A DNA stretch of 64,000 bases from positions 5,582,454 through 5,646,453 of the forward strand of contig CM012953.1 of NCBI GenBank assembly GCA_000181795.3, in the 5' to 3' direction. Shown here piece after piece: positions 13,280 to 23,439 of the stretch (positions are counted from its first letter, which is position 1; each line of letters begins with the position of its first letter). This DNA comes from Trichinella spiralis. Lineage: Eukaryota; Nematoda; Enoplea; Trichinellida; Trichinellidae. A program made the translations under genes and the position numbers. The notes beneath the pieces are model-generated. The model was not told the origin of the DNA. It made no database searches and was given only the letters and a program-made list of their open reading frames with translations.

Positions 13280-15912
13280 ATGGCGCATAATTTCCGCTTA
13301 TTGTTCAATCCACTAGTTATATCTGCAAGACAGGCGCACCGACGATTGTATTTCCCATTTTCTTATTTCTCTAGGTTTGACGGCAAAGAGTTGAGGCATC
13401 GTAAGTCATTAAAGTGAATTGAAGGACATGAAAAATAGTTTATTTAATTTTAGAAAGACAAAGTTTTCTGTTGCTCCGTGATTTTCATTTCACGTCAACA
13501 AAATTCGCAGAAAAGTTGGACTACTATGAAATTCTTGGTGTTCCTAGGAATGCTTCTGCTAAAGACATTAAAAAGGCTTATTATCAGGTATAATCAGGCA
13601 TAAAGTATGTCAGATTATGTGAGGGTTAACAATGTTTTATATTAAATTTAGCTAGCGAAAAAATATCATCCTGATGTGAACAAAAATGACCCTCAAGCGG
13701 CACGTAAATTTCAGCAAGTTTCTGAAGCATATGAAGTAAAAGTTTTTTTTTTGACATTTCTATGCAAATCATTTGTAATATAAACAGGTATTGAGTGATG
13801 AAAATAAAAAGGCACAATATGATCAGTGGGGTAGTACAGATTTTGGTGCAACAAGCAGCGGTTCAACTTCAAGTGGTCATAATTGGCAAGGCTTTCATTC
13901 TACTATTGATCCTGAAGAATTGTTTCGAAAAATTTTTGGCGACATTAAAATGGGACAGAGTAATGCCGATTTTTCAGGGTGGAATTTTGATGAATTTGCA
14001 GAATCGAAATTTGGCTTTGGTTCAACTCAAGAGGTATAAATTTATAGTATTGTAATATATTTTTGAAAGTATTGATTAAATAATAATTTAAAATTTACGA
14101 ATTTGGTCTATAAGAATATTTTTGCAGCTTCATGCATGATATAAAAGATTTCACAAAAATAAACAAATTCTGTAAATGAAAATATCTATTTAAAAATTAG
14201 GAATATTATGGTTTATTTGTTATTTAGTATGTTATGCATTTATCTTTCCAAGAAGCCGCTAAAGGCGTAACTAAAACAGCTTCAATCAATACGGTAGATG
14301 TTTGCCAGAAATGTGGTGGAAAGAAGACTGAACTTGGTTACAAAATGGTTTCTTGTCCGTACTGTAACGGAAGTGGAATGGTAGATACTGACTTTTCTTT
14401 TTATCAGTTCAACTAGTGCACTTTTTATTTCAGATTTATTTATTGTTAATTATATATTTTTTAAAGTTAAATTTGAATTTTAAAAATAAATCATTGTAAA
14501 GTGAAAATTAATTTTATGCTTATAATCGCAGATGATACTACTACTGTAGTATTTGAAGTTAATGAAGTTCATTTGCAAATAAGTTTTTTTTTTTAAATAA
14601 TGAATCATGGTTGAATGTTAATGTTGGTAAAACAGAATGTGAAATTTTAGTTGATTAAATTTATTGATGTTAATTTGTTAATTTTTAAGGAAACATTCTC
14701 TCAAGGGCCTTTTATTATGCGGCAAACTTGTAGAAAATGTAGTGGTACAGGACAGTTTAATAAAAATCCATGCTTAGAATGCGAAGGTACAGGACATACT
14801 GTCCAGCGAAAGACTATATCAGTTCCAGTTCCAGCTGGTAAATGGCGACAAAAAATTATTTTATTTTATTTTATTTCATTGCATATTATTGATTTATTTT
14901 GAGGAGTCGAAGATGGTCAAACTTTACGCATGCAGGTTGGGAAAAAAGAATTGTTTATCACTTTTCGAGTGAGTTTCTTCTTAACTTTTTTGTCTTTATT
15001 ATGTGCAGTTATTTTTTACAGGTTAGTAAAAGTGATATTTTCCGCCGAGATGGAGCAGACGTTCATACAGATGTATCAATTAGTGTTTCACAAGCGATTT
15101 TGGGTGGTACTGTACGAATCCCGGGAATTTATGAAGATGTCTATCTTCAGGTTATAAGATAAAAAGTTGTCTATTTAAATTGGATCTTGATTATAATTTA
15201 GATTCCTCCCGCGACTTCATCGCACTCACGTTTGCGTGTAGCTGGAAAGGGTATTAAAAAAGTAAACAGTTATGGCTATGGTGATCATTATGTTCATGTG
15301 AAAATCGAAGTTCCTAAGTATGTTCATATAACGTAGATGTTGAAATTTTTTTCGTTTTTATTTCTGATTTTTTGTAAAGTATCGTTTAAAAAATCTGCAG
15401 TGTAGTAGATAAATGCAATGCAAATAAATGTATGTTTTTCTTGCAGTTTCGAGTAATTACTGTTCAACATTTTTTATTTTTTGAGGAAATTATCAGATGC
15501 TCAGAGGGCCATCATCATGGCATATGCGGAAATGGAAACCAACACTCCAGGAACAATTCGTGGTGTAACCACAACTGCAGGTGGTATGTTAAGTAATAAT
15601 GGGGAAGTTGTGTAAAAATGTAAAAATTATATTTTTACATTATAAAAGAATATCAAATGATAAATTGCCAATAATTTGAAAAATTGTTCAAATATGCTAC
15701 AGGTATTAATGATTGTGCAATTAGTTAGTGAATGATTAAAAATTACAAAAGTAAAAAGCCAAAATTTTATTTTTGTAGTTTGCTGAGTAAGCCAGGCATT
15801 CTTCATTATTATTTTTATAGATCCGCGCGTAACCAAGGCAACTAATGTAGACGCGAATAATAGTGGAGTGTCTGGCTTTCTCAGCAAAGTAAAGAAGACC
15901 CTTTTTGGGTAA
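13280..15912 (+). CDS. DNAJA3: Mitochondrial DnaJ/Hsp40 co-chaperone (DNAJA3/Tid1 type), 10 or more exons
   Basis: Stimulates mitochondrial Hsp70 ATPase and binds unfolded clients in the matrix. About 460 residues (human 480). Exons: 13280-13400, 13454-13587, 13652-13735, 13788-14033, 14228-14380, 14690-14837, 14904-14968, 15022-15150, 15202-15317, 15486-15580, 15821-15912; all phases agree. The first ~60 residues are Arg-rich with almost no acids, fitting a mitochondrial presequence. The J domain starts at LDYYEILG (62-69), with HPD at 91-93. A Gly/Ser/Phe-rich linker follows. The zinc-binding domain has CQKC (221-224), CPYC (238-241), CRKC (260-263) and CLEC (274-277). The C-terminal client domain contains [23 protein letters not shown] and NSYGYGDHY. 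The end, [12 protein letters not shown]-stop, resembles the human long isoform (GFLSKLKKMF). An alternative 3' exon is described separately. C. elegans has an orthologue of this class, dnj-10. Confidence 0.93.
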
Positions 15913-15938
15913 ATAAGTTTTTTTTGAGTGTGTTTCAG

Positions 15939-16106
15939 GAATGTAAATTAGTTAAATTATTTAATGATGTTAATTTAGGTGATAAAGTTTGCGCCGAAGA
16001 TCCGAATGGTTATGTTGCTGGAATAAGAAAAATTTTCAATTCATCTGCTGAGGAAAATGGAAGTGAAAAGAAGGACAAAGCTGAAAAAGAGAAACCAGGA
16101 TCGTAA
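15939..16106 (+). CDS. Possible alternative last exon of the mitochondrial DnaJ gene
   Basis: An open frame just after the DnaJ stop codon, preceded by TGTTTCAG. It encodes an ECKLVKLF start, a stretch with CAEDPNGYVAGIRKIF, and a Lys/Glu-rich tail ending EKEKPGS. A GTAAAG donor inside the penultimate coding block (15889) joined to this acceptor keeps frame and replaces the TLFG end with a charged tail; the intron would be only 50 nt (15889-15938). The ordinary stop at 15910-15912 would then be spliced out. Human Tid1 also makes isoforms with different C-termini. Composition and frame look coding, but the use of this junction is inferred. Confidence 0.4.
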   Translation, partial: ECKLVKLFNDVNLGDKVCAEDPNGYVAGIRKIFNSSAEENGSEKKDKAEKEKPGS

Positions 16107-19100
16107 AGAACTGATACCTGAAAAAAAAATATTTTTTTGAATTGTTTCTGTAAGGATATTAAAAATTGTGAGTAGCGGTTTTTTGAAAATATATTTGTGA
16201 AATTAATGAAATATAATGTGTTGTTTCATGAAAAATTTTTCAAAGTTTAGTTTTATAAAAAGAAAAAATTGAGGTACGCATTAAGTAAGAATTGAAACGT
16301 TTAATCACACAAATGTCGCTTAGGCAGTTGTTATAAAATTTCAAGTTTAGCTTTAACTTTTAATTGAATTACATTACATATGATTAATTGTAAATGAGCA
16401 TTATAGTGAATTGAATATAGCTTTGCTTTAATAATTGTAAAGTAATATATATGTATGTAAAAATGTGCGTTTGAAGTGCGAAAACTGTTGTTAAACGTAG
16501 AGTGCAATGTTTCAGTTGTTGTTTTCAGAACTTGTAATAATTTTGAATATATAATGCATATAATTGCACATAAATATGGTGGCAAGAAATGAATAATGAA
16601 TAAATAGATAATTGATGTTTGAAGGAATAAGTAATCCAATGATTTATTGATTGTAAGAATTGGAAGCTTTTCCATTGGTCAGTTTTGTTATAAAAAGGAG
16701 GATGGTGATTGCAAAATAAATATTACAGCGATATAATTGTGTGGTCCTTGTTGTGAAGTGAAAATAAAATTTTGATTTTACATGCATCAATATATTTGGG
16801 AAGAGCTAGATGAAGTGATTCAATATTTATTTGGTATGATTTAATGTATCTAATGCAAAAAGTTGAAAAAGTAGTGTACATTTTTGTTTTGCATTTCAAC
16901 GTTGCATGTTTCGTTTTGCATAGCAAAAAACAACTTCTCATAACATAATGCAGTGAATATATTATTTTAATTTATGTCGTAAAATGTAAAAATAGTTTTT
17001 GTAAAAAGCTGATAGATTGCAAACTGAAATTAGTACGTGTAATTTGCTCATTGTTTTATTTTTATTAAGAAAAAATTTGTGAATTCTATATGTTATAGAT
17101 ATTGTCAATATCTTTATTTTTCTGTAAAAAAATGGATGCTGCTTCACTTTCCAATGTAATATTTATCCTGCTTTTGTTGTAAAATTCCATAAATATAAAA
17201 TTTTGTTTTTTAATTAATAAATTCTATTTAATAATTTTAATAAAGTTTAAATATATTTATTTTTCCGGTTTTGGAGAATGTTTTCGCAGAAAATATTAAG
17301 TGACACTAGTGTTCTCAAAGATTTATTCGTCAGTAATGTTATTAATATTCAAAAAATTGAAATTAATGATTATGTGTAAAATTTTATTTTTAAATGAACA
17401 AATTAATGATCAAAAATATTAGAGGCAATGTTTTTCTTTTTGAAATCTACCTTATTAAGTTTAGCAAAGCAGCGTTCGTTAACACTGATTGATCGATGAT
17501 AATAATTGAAGACTTAATAATGCATTTACTATTTTTCAAAAAAAAAGTTCTCAATTTGATAAATTTTTAATAACGTAAAAATTAAAATTGTAAAAAGAAT
17601 TTTATAAGTAAAAAAAGAAAAAGATTGATGCGCTTAATCAATAAGGAAGCATAAGTTTATTATAGTTTTATGAAATAAAATTTTCTACTTTCAAATAAAA
17701 TTATAAGTATAAATAAAATGCACTTTTTTGTGAAAAACTCTTTCTGTTTTTTCTTTTACTTTAAGCATGCAGTTTTGAAATACCTCAATAAAATGTGCAA
17801 TTGTGAAGTTGATTTATTTCGTCTATGATGTATGACTTGGTACATTTTGCGCATATTGTAATTTTACCACTTTGAAGTGATTAGGAAATAAGTAAATTTA
17901 ATTTTAAAAAAATATTGAAAATTTTAATTAGAAAAACCTTTCAGTATTGATTGATGTAATAATTTGAGAATTTAAGACATGTTATTATTACAATTTTTTT
18001 TCAATGATTAACATAAAATAATATCTACAAAGTTTGTTAAATAATAAAAAAGAAAAAGATGATATTGTTCTGTTTGATTAATATTTATTGAACTGAAAAT
18101 TTTTTCACTGTTCAAAAGAGCAGTTATAATTGTAGTAATAATAATTATTATTAACAAATTGATGAACAAAAAGCATATTTTTATTTTTGTTGTTAATCAT
18201 AAATAGCATAAAATTTGGTAAATTGTTAGTTTTATTATCTGCTTGTAATGTTGTTCGAGAGAATTGTTGTGTTGTCATTTGTCATTTGGCCGTTATGAAT
18301 TAAAGTTAGAGTAGGAAATCGATTCGAGAGCAGAAAAGATGCAGCGAAATGATGTTTGTCTTTTATTAAAATTTATTCTGCAAAAAAAGCCAAAACTTGA
18401 AATAATAATGTGATAGAACTTTACAGATGACATACATGCACATTCACTGTTATTTGCATGCAATTCATTATTCATTTTGCAATATTCTATTTAAATTTTA
18501 TTGCATTGTACATTTGTCATTGCCTGCTTTTTTATTTTGTATTTTTGAATGCATTTTACAAACTGGAAAAACACATCTATTCATTTATTTATTTTTTAAA
18601 AATATAACAAATCTACTTGATTCTTTTATTTAGAAGGAGAAAACTTTTTTCCTTATTCTTTTGAATAAGCGAAAATGATGGAAAAAATGCTTCTGTTCAA
18701 CGCAAGCAAAACTGATCTATTTCAAAAATTAAGGTAATTTTCAATCTGCTTTTTTTAATTGAAAAATATGCTCATTCTGTAAAAAATTAAACTTATATAT
18801 ATATATATATATTTATTTATTTATTTATTTTATTTATCATTTATTGATAAATTATTTAAATTTTATTCACTAGTTTTATTGAAAATATGATGAATTTTTA
18901 AAATTTTTTAAGTAATGTTTTTAGATCTGTACAAGCTTTTAAAAGTAAAACAATCTTTCGAATAACGGATTATTTAATTGCAAAATTTCAAAAATTGGAA
19001 ACTTGATTGATTGCAAGGAAAACTGAATAACCAACTAAATAAATAAATAAATAAACAAATAAATTGATAATTAGAAACAACAATTATTTTTGCTGCTGCT

Positions 19101-19228
19101 ATTTTTTTCTATCAACTGACAATGTGGAAATTACTACTATATTTATTATAAATGGAAAAGTGTATATATAATATAATATAATATAATATAATATTTATTT
19201 TTAATTTAATTTAAAAAAATAGAATCCA
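16107..19228. other. Long A+T-rich intergenic region
   Basis: About 3.1 kb. It holds the DnaJ 3' UTR, then homopolymer-rich DNA with simple repeats: (TA)n and (TTTA)n at about 18795-18832, (AAAT)n at about 19037-19066 and (ATAAT)n at about 19164-19192. The 114-codon minus frame at 16331-16675 is low-complexity and lacks family features. A short ATG-led frame at 18675-18733 ends in a good GTAATT donor, but its phase does not match the downstream frame at 19229. I see nothing else. Confidence 0.45.
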
Positions 19229-19525
19229 ATGGAAGAACAATCCTTGAATTTCACTGCTTACATAAAAGCTACTGATGATGTTGATAACAATGCATATGAA
19301 AGCAGCTTTTTGGAAAATGCACACCAGCTGATTGGTCGAATAGAACTGGGAGCAAGAATTTTCAGTTGGATTGCTATTTCTATATTTGGTATTTGTTTCA
19401 TTTCACTTATTTTCATCCACTGGCGATCTATATCCCATCAAAGTTCTTCTTCGTGTGCTACAAAAATGGACAATGACAAATCATTGCATCCTGTTGATCA
19501 GCCTCAATGCAGTGAATTTTCATAA
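19229..19525 (+). CDS. Small single-pass membrane protein candidate, family unknown
   Basis: Open frame of 98 residues that I do not recognise. The N-terminal ~40 residues are polar and acidic. A strongly hydrophobic segment follows at about residues 45-65 (FSWIAISIFGICFISLIFI, then HW and a basic residue). The tail is Ser/His-rich with two cysteines. There is no signal peptide at the first Met, so an upstream exon may be missing. A weak acceptor (AAATAG) lies six bases before the ATG. Two AATAAA signals (19654-19659, 19668-19673) sit 129 and 143 nt after the stop, as expected for a real 3' end. Codon use and amino-acid balance look more coding than neighbouring frames. It may be the last exon of a larger gene. 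Confidence 0.42.
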   Translation: MEEQSLNFTAYIKATDDVDNNAYESSFLENAHQLIGRIELGARIFSWIAISIFGICFISLIFIHWRSISHQSSSSCATKMDNDKSLHPVDQPQCSEFS

Positions 19526-19653
19526 TTGCATTGATCAATTAATTGAATTTTTTTTCATAACAAAAAGATGAAAAAAATTCTGTCAATCATAATTCATATT
19601 TTTGATTTTTTAATCTGCACTTATTCGAAATGATCATTTTCCCAGCAGAAGAA

Positions 19654-19673
19654 AATAAATACTTGTAAATAAA
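19654..19673 (+). terminator. Tandem polyadenylation signals
   Basis: Two AATAAA hexamers 14 bases apart downstream of the 98-residue membrane-protein frame. They are the clearest sign that this frame is transcribed. Confidence 0.45.
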
Positions 19674-20831
19674 GACTTGAAGGAAGTGATTGATGCGAGT
19701 TCTTTTTTTTTATTTTTGTTTGTTTGAAATTTTCATTTGCATCAGGCCAACTATGTATGACATGCTATTTTTCATCGTAAAATACTTTCTGAGATATTCA
19801 TATATGCAAATATGAATAATAATCAGAGCATTGAAGTCAAATTGTTAACATGTTCTGTTAGCATCCGGCACAAATCACCATGGATTGCATATAATATTTT
19901 CATTACGGCATATTTGTTCACGACCAATTGATTTTGTCACTTCTTCAAATCGGGCTTAATGCAGGCAGATGTATGCGCTGATGAAAAGAATTGATTTTAA
20001 AAGAAGCAAATGTAGTATATAGAAAAATCTGCAAGAAAAAAAAAGAAATAAAGAAAAGCAGAGAAGATTTATCTATCGATCGAGCAAGTTTGAAGAGAAG
20101 AAAAAATTTTTATTATTACATTATATTTATAGAACATTATTAGTTATTCCAAAAATAAAATGCCCAAACTCGTACATACATACATATACTGTGCCTAATA
20201 AATTCTTCATTACTACTTGTTTATTGAAATAATAAAAATGATTCATTTCATTTCATTTTACCTATACATTTCTTTTAAGCAAATTAACATTTCTTTTACT
20301 TCACATACTGTTTATTTACATTTGAAAAATTGCACTCAAAGTTCAACAATATATATTCGTGCAAAGATGTTATAAATGTAAAAATTCGTTACTTATTAAA
20401 ATCTTCACAAATATAAATATTCTGTAAATCAAGAAAATACAATACAAATATACTTTTGTTTGATCATACTTTCAACAACACCATCGTATGTATACAATTT
20501 TCAGGAAGCAAGTAAAATACAATAGAAAAAAATTTAATTTGAAAATAAAATTAATTCATTGAAATTATTCATTTAAAAATAATTTCATACACAAACTTTT
20601 TCTTCTTATATTAATGGACAAAAAATACTCAACAAAATTTATTTAACAAATAATCCAGTAAATTACATTTTATTACGTGCACAGCGCATTTCAACTTTCT
20701 CTTCACATTTTCAGTTTAACCGAAAATAAATCACAATATGCATAATAGTACAATAAAAGTAATAAATAACAGAAAGCAATGTTTAAAAAAACACCACCCC
20801 GGCTTCTTGTTGAAATTATTCACATATTCAA
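19674..20831. other. Convergent intergenic region
   Basis: About 1.2 kb between the plus-strand membrane-protein frame and the 3' end of minus-strand TXNDC17. Very A+T-rich. Nothing recognisable was seen on either strand. Confidence 0.45.
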
Positions 20832-21764
20832 TTAATCTTCAAATAACATGGATACTAATTCTTCACTGCAGCACTGCTCTTCAACAAGTCGTTTCTCCTG
20901 CAAATGTTGTAACGTAAATAAAGTAATAAATATGTCAAAATATGCAAAAATTAAATAATTATCAACTATTAAATTACCAATATTTCGATATTATTTCTAC
21001 ATTTTAAACTTTCAGATATTAATGCTCATTCATATATTGACTTTACATTAAATAATATACACCAATCAAGTATGCCATATATCGAATACCATGCATGCAC
21101 TGCAAATTTAAAAGCTATTTCTAAAAATTACATTAATCATATTTATTACGTAAAACGGATAAAATAAAACGTACTGTTCCCAGTTTCATCAAAGTTGGAA
21201 TGGCAGTAATGTGAAATGTTTTGTCCGTACGAAATTCATTCTCCGGATTTTTCCACCTACACAATAGACCCTTATGAACAGTAGAGTTTTGCGTAAATTT
21301 AAATTTACGTAGAGCGATCACCGACATCACAACGAATAAGAACAGAATCAGCATCAAGTTTTTCTGCATATTTTTCGATAATTTTATCAGCTGAAATTCA
21401 ACTGCACCATTAAACATTTACTACATTTTTAATTACTTTATATGAATAGCATCTTAAGAAACTAAAGTGGCATTTTCTTAATTCTTTTACGACTACATAA
21501 TGCTATAATTATATAATAAAAACTGAGTCAACAGAAAAAATTCTGCTGCATACAACAATGCAGGTGCAATAAATATTTTTCAAAGCCATTGTGATACCTT
21601 CAAATAAGTGAGCAATGCATTAACTTACCCTTAACACAATCTGGACACCAGCTTTTACCAAAACTGTCCTTACTACCAGTGAAAAGCAGAAAAACCACTT
21701 TCCCTTTTAGACGATCAATTTCTGCTAACAAAGACTGGTAACCTTTCAAATCTTTAATTGGCAT
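20832..21764 (-). CDS. TXNDC17: Thioredoxin domain-containing protein 17 (TRP14), 4 exons
   Basis: Small cytosolic disulfide reductase of 121 residues (human 123) that uses thioredoxin reductase and acts on small disulfides and selected proteins. Minus-strand exons are 21764-21629, 21390-21309, 21256-21175 and 20897-20832, all in phase. The redox site is WCPDC (39-43) within FTGSKD...GKSWCPDCVKA, the TRP14-specific version of the thioredoxin motif. The cis-Pro loop TAIPTLMKLG and the C-terminal RLVEEQ...LVSMLFED match the family. An acceptor GAATTTTAAG lies six bases before the ATG (7 nt from its G). The gene lies 217 bp downstream of ATE1 on the same strand, consistent with a downstream operon position. 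Confidence 0.94.
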
Positions 21765-21981
21765 AGCAAACTTAAAATTCACAAATATGCATCTGTATTA
21801 TATATGCTGTTCACTATCACTTTATACAGTGTCAATTTAGTTAAAGAATAAACTGACAACATGCAAAACAAAAAATTCTAAAAAACATGAATGCTCAGCT
21901 GATCAATGTACAGCCATATCCTTTATAAGAAGAACATGTTTTAGTTCTAAAACAAATTTATTTCTGTAATTCAGTTTCAAA

Positions 21982-23439
21982 TCAAGCAAGATATAAATAC
22001 ATGCTTTGAACAGCCATATCACCAAGTAACTCAGCATATTCTTCAACTTCACTGTCTTTTTGAAGACCCCGAGTTGAACAATATGTGCTATAATCAGTTG
22101 CAATTAAATTATTTTCTAAATTATGCCATAAAGTCAATATGAAATTCTTCGATGCAAACTTGTGTCTTTTCGTTTCACCAGAGGAAAATTTGTAACAATT
22201 TCCCAAGTTCAGCATGCTGAAACACGCCTCAATTGGAAACCAATTGCACGTTTCGGTACAAAGTAAAAAGCTGGGATGAAAATTGCCCTTGTATCGCATT
22301 TTGGGACAATTATGGATGTAGTAGCCCATGTAGTAAAAATGCAGCTGTGGAATTATTTTTGCCAGGTGACGAGTAAGTTCGATCTCTTTCATAGCTGAAA
22401 AGGTTCCAAGGGATAAAAATTTGTAAAAAGGATCATAATAGAAATATTTAGATGAAATACAATTCGGCAGGATATCTAAAACACCAACTGCAATTATTTT
22501 CCCATCCAACCAATACTGACAATGATACGAGCCAAAGCCAAGTTCATTGGTTGCGTTTGGAAAATTTTCCGCAATTAAAGGCGACTCGCATAAAAATTCA
22601 CGGTATTTGCGTTCCGACCACGAACAAATGCCATCATTATGAATAGCCATTTGGTATTTTTTAAAAACTTCAAAACTTTCTGCAAATGTGTCATTAAAAT
22701 CACTCGATGCAGGAGACGAACGAATCATTTTAACATAAAAACAATGCTTAAATGTTTTGTTTTCATCCGAAAAACGAATGTAATCTTCTAAACTTTTCAC
22801 CGGAGGTTGCTTTTTAATCCAAGTAGATGGATCGATCCCTTTCTCTTTTAATTTCAAAAGTTTTCTCTGTCGACGTCTGAACTTTGCTTTCTTTTGCTTT
22901 TTCTCACTATATCCACATTCAAAACCGCTCGTTTGCCCTCCGTCTACCTGTTTTAATGTGCATACCTGCGTATTTTCCGAATCCAAAACGGGCGCTCGAT
23001 TGCAATCACTCATTATTAACCGTATAGAACATTCTGCACCTTTATCAAGCGTTCTGCCATTTGTCACATTTTCAACAGTAAAAAATTCTTCCGATGGATC
23101 TTTATATTGAAAAGAATCACATCTCGGTTGTTTAAATTCCCCAGTAAGTAAAAAACGCTCAAAACGCTTCATTACCCTTTTCTGGCTTCTTGACGGCCGA
23201 AATTCCAACGCATCGCATCTGATGGTATGAAGAGTGCAGCAGCTTTCTTCGTGAATTGGTTTGTAACAGTAATGACCCGAACGGCGCCATCCTTTGTCCA
23301 ACATTTTTTGGTAATGGGTAACATTTAACTGATAAGCCCACATTCCGTAGCAGCATTTTCCAGAGCCAGGCACCGAGCAGTAATTACAAGAAGAACTCTT
23401 ACTTTTACCAAAATATTGTACAACACTTCTACCATTCAT
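21982..23439 (-). CDS. ATE1: Arginyl-tRNA--protein transferase ATE1, single exon
   Basis: Transfers Arg from Arg-tRNA to N-terminal Asp, Glu or oxidised Cys, making Arg/N-degron substrates for the ubiquitin system. The 485-residue frame is complete in one exon (human ATE1 is 518 residues in many exons). The N-terminal ATE_N domain has the metal/Fe-S-binding cysteines: CNYC (20-23), then CC at about 67-68 in the block after YCYKP, and SRSQKRVMKRFERFL. A Lys/Arg-rich, poorly conserved spacer follows, then the GNAT-like ATE_C domain with GFGSYHCQYWLDGKIIAVGV, YFYYDP, LGTFSAMKEIEL and YYMGYYIHNCPKMRYKG. An AATTAG acceptor lies just upstream of the ATG. Lack of introns is unusual here, since most neighbours have 3-13 exons; retroposition of a spliced mRNA or wholesale intron loss would explain it. 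Confidence 0.95.
   Translation of the reverse strand: MNGRSVVQYFGKSKSSSCNYCSVPGSGKCCYGMWAYQLNVTHYQKMLDKGWRRSGHYCYKPIHEESCCTLHTIRCDALEFRPSRSQKRVMKRFERFLLTGEFKQPRCDSFQYKDPSEEFFTVENVTNGRTLDKGAECSIRLIMSDCNRAPVLDSENTQVCTLKQVDGGQTSGFECGYSEKKQKKAKFRRRQRKLLKLKEKGIDPSTWIKKQPPVKSLEDYIRFSDENKTFKHCFYVKMIRSSPASSDFNDTFAESFEVFKKYQMAIHNDGICSWSERKYREFLCESPLIAENFPNATNELGFGSYHCQYWLDGKIIAVGVLDILPNCISSKYFYYDPFYKFLSLGTFSAMKEIELTRHLAKIIPQLHFYYMGYYIHNCPKMRYKGNFHPSFLLCTETCNWFPIEACFSMLNLGNCYKFSSGETKRHKFASKNFILTLWHNLENNLIATDYSTYCSTRGLQKDSEVEEYAELLGDMAVQSMYLYLA

Noticed and set aside
16331-16675. 114-codon minus-strand frame
   Set aside because: Hydrophobic low-complexity translation of A+T-rich 3' flank, no domain or splice evidence.
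18675-18733. Coding exon spliced to the membrane-protein frame at 19229
   Set aside because: The donor is good, but the phase (2) does not fit the acceptor at 19222, and reading through gives the wrong frame.
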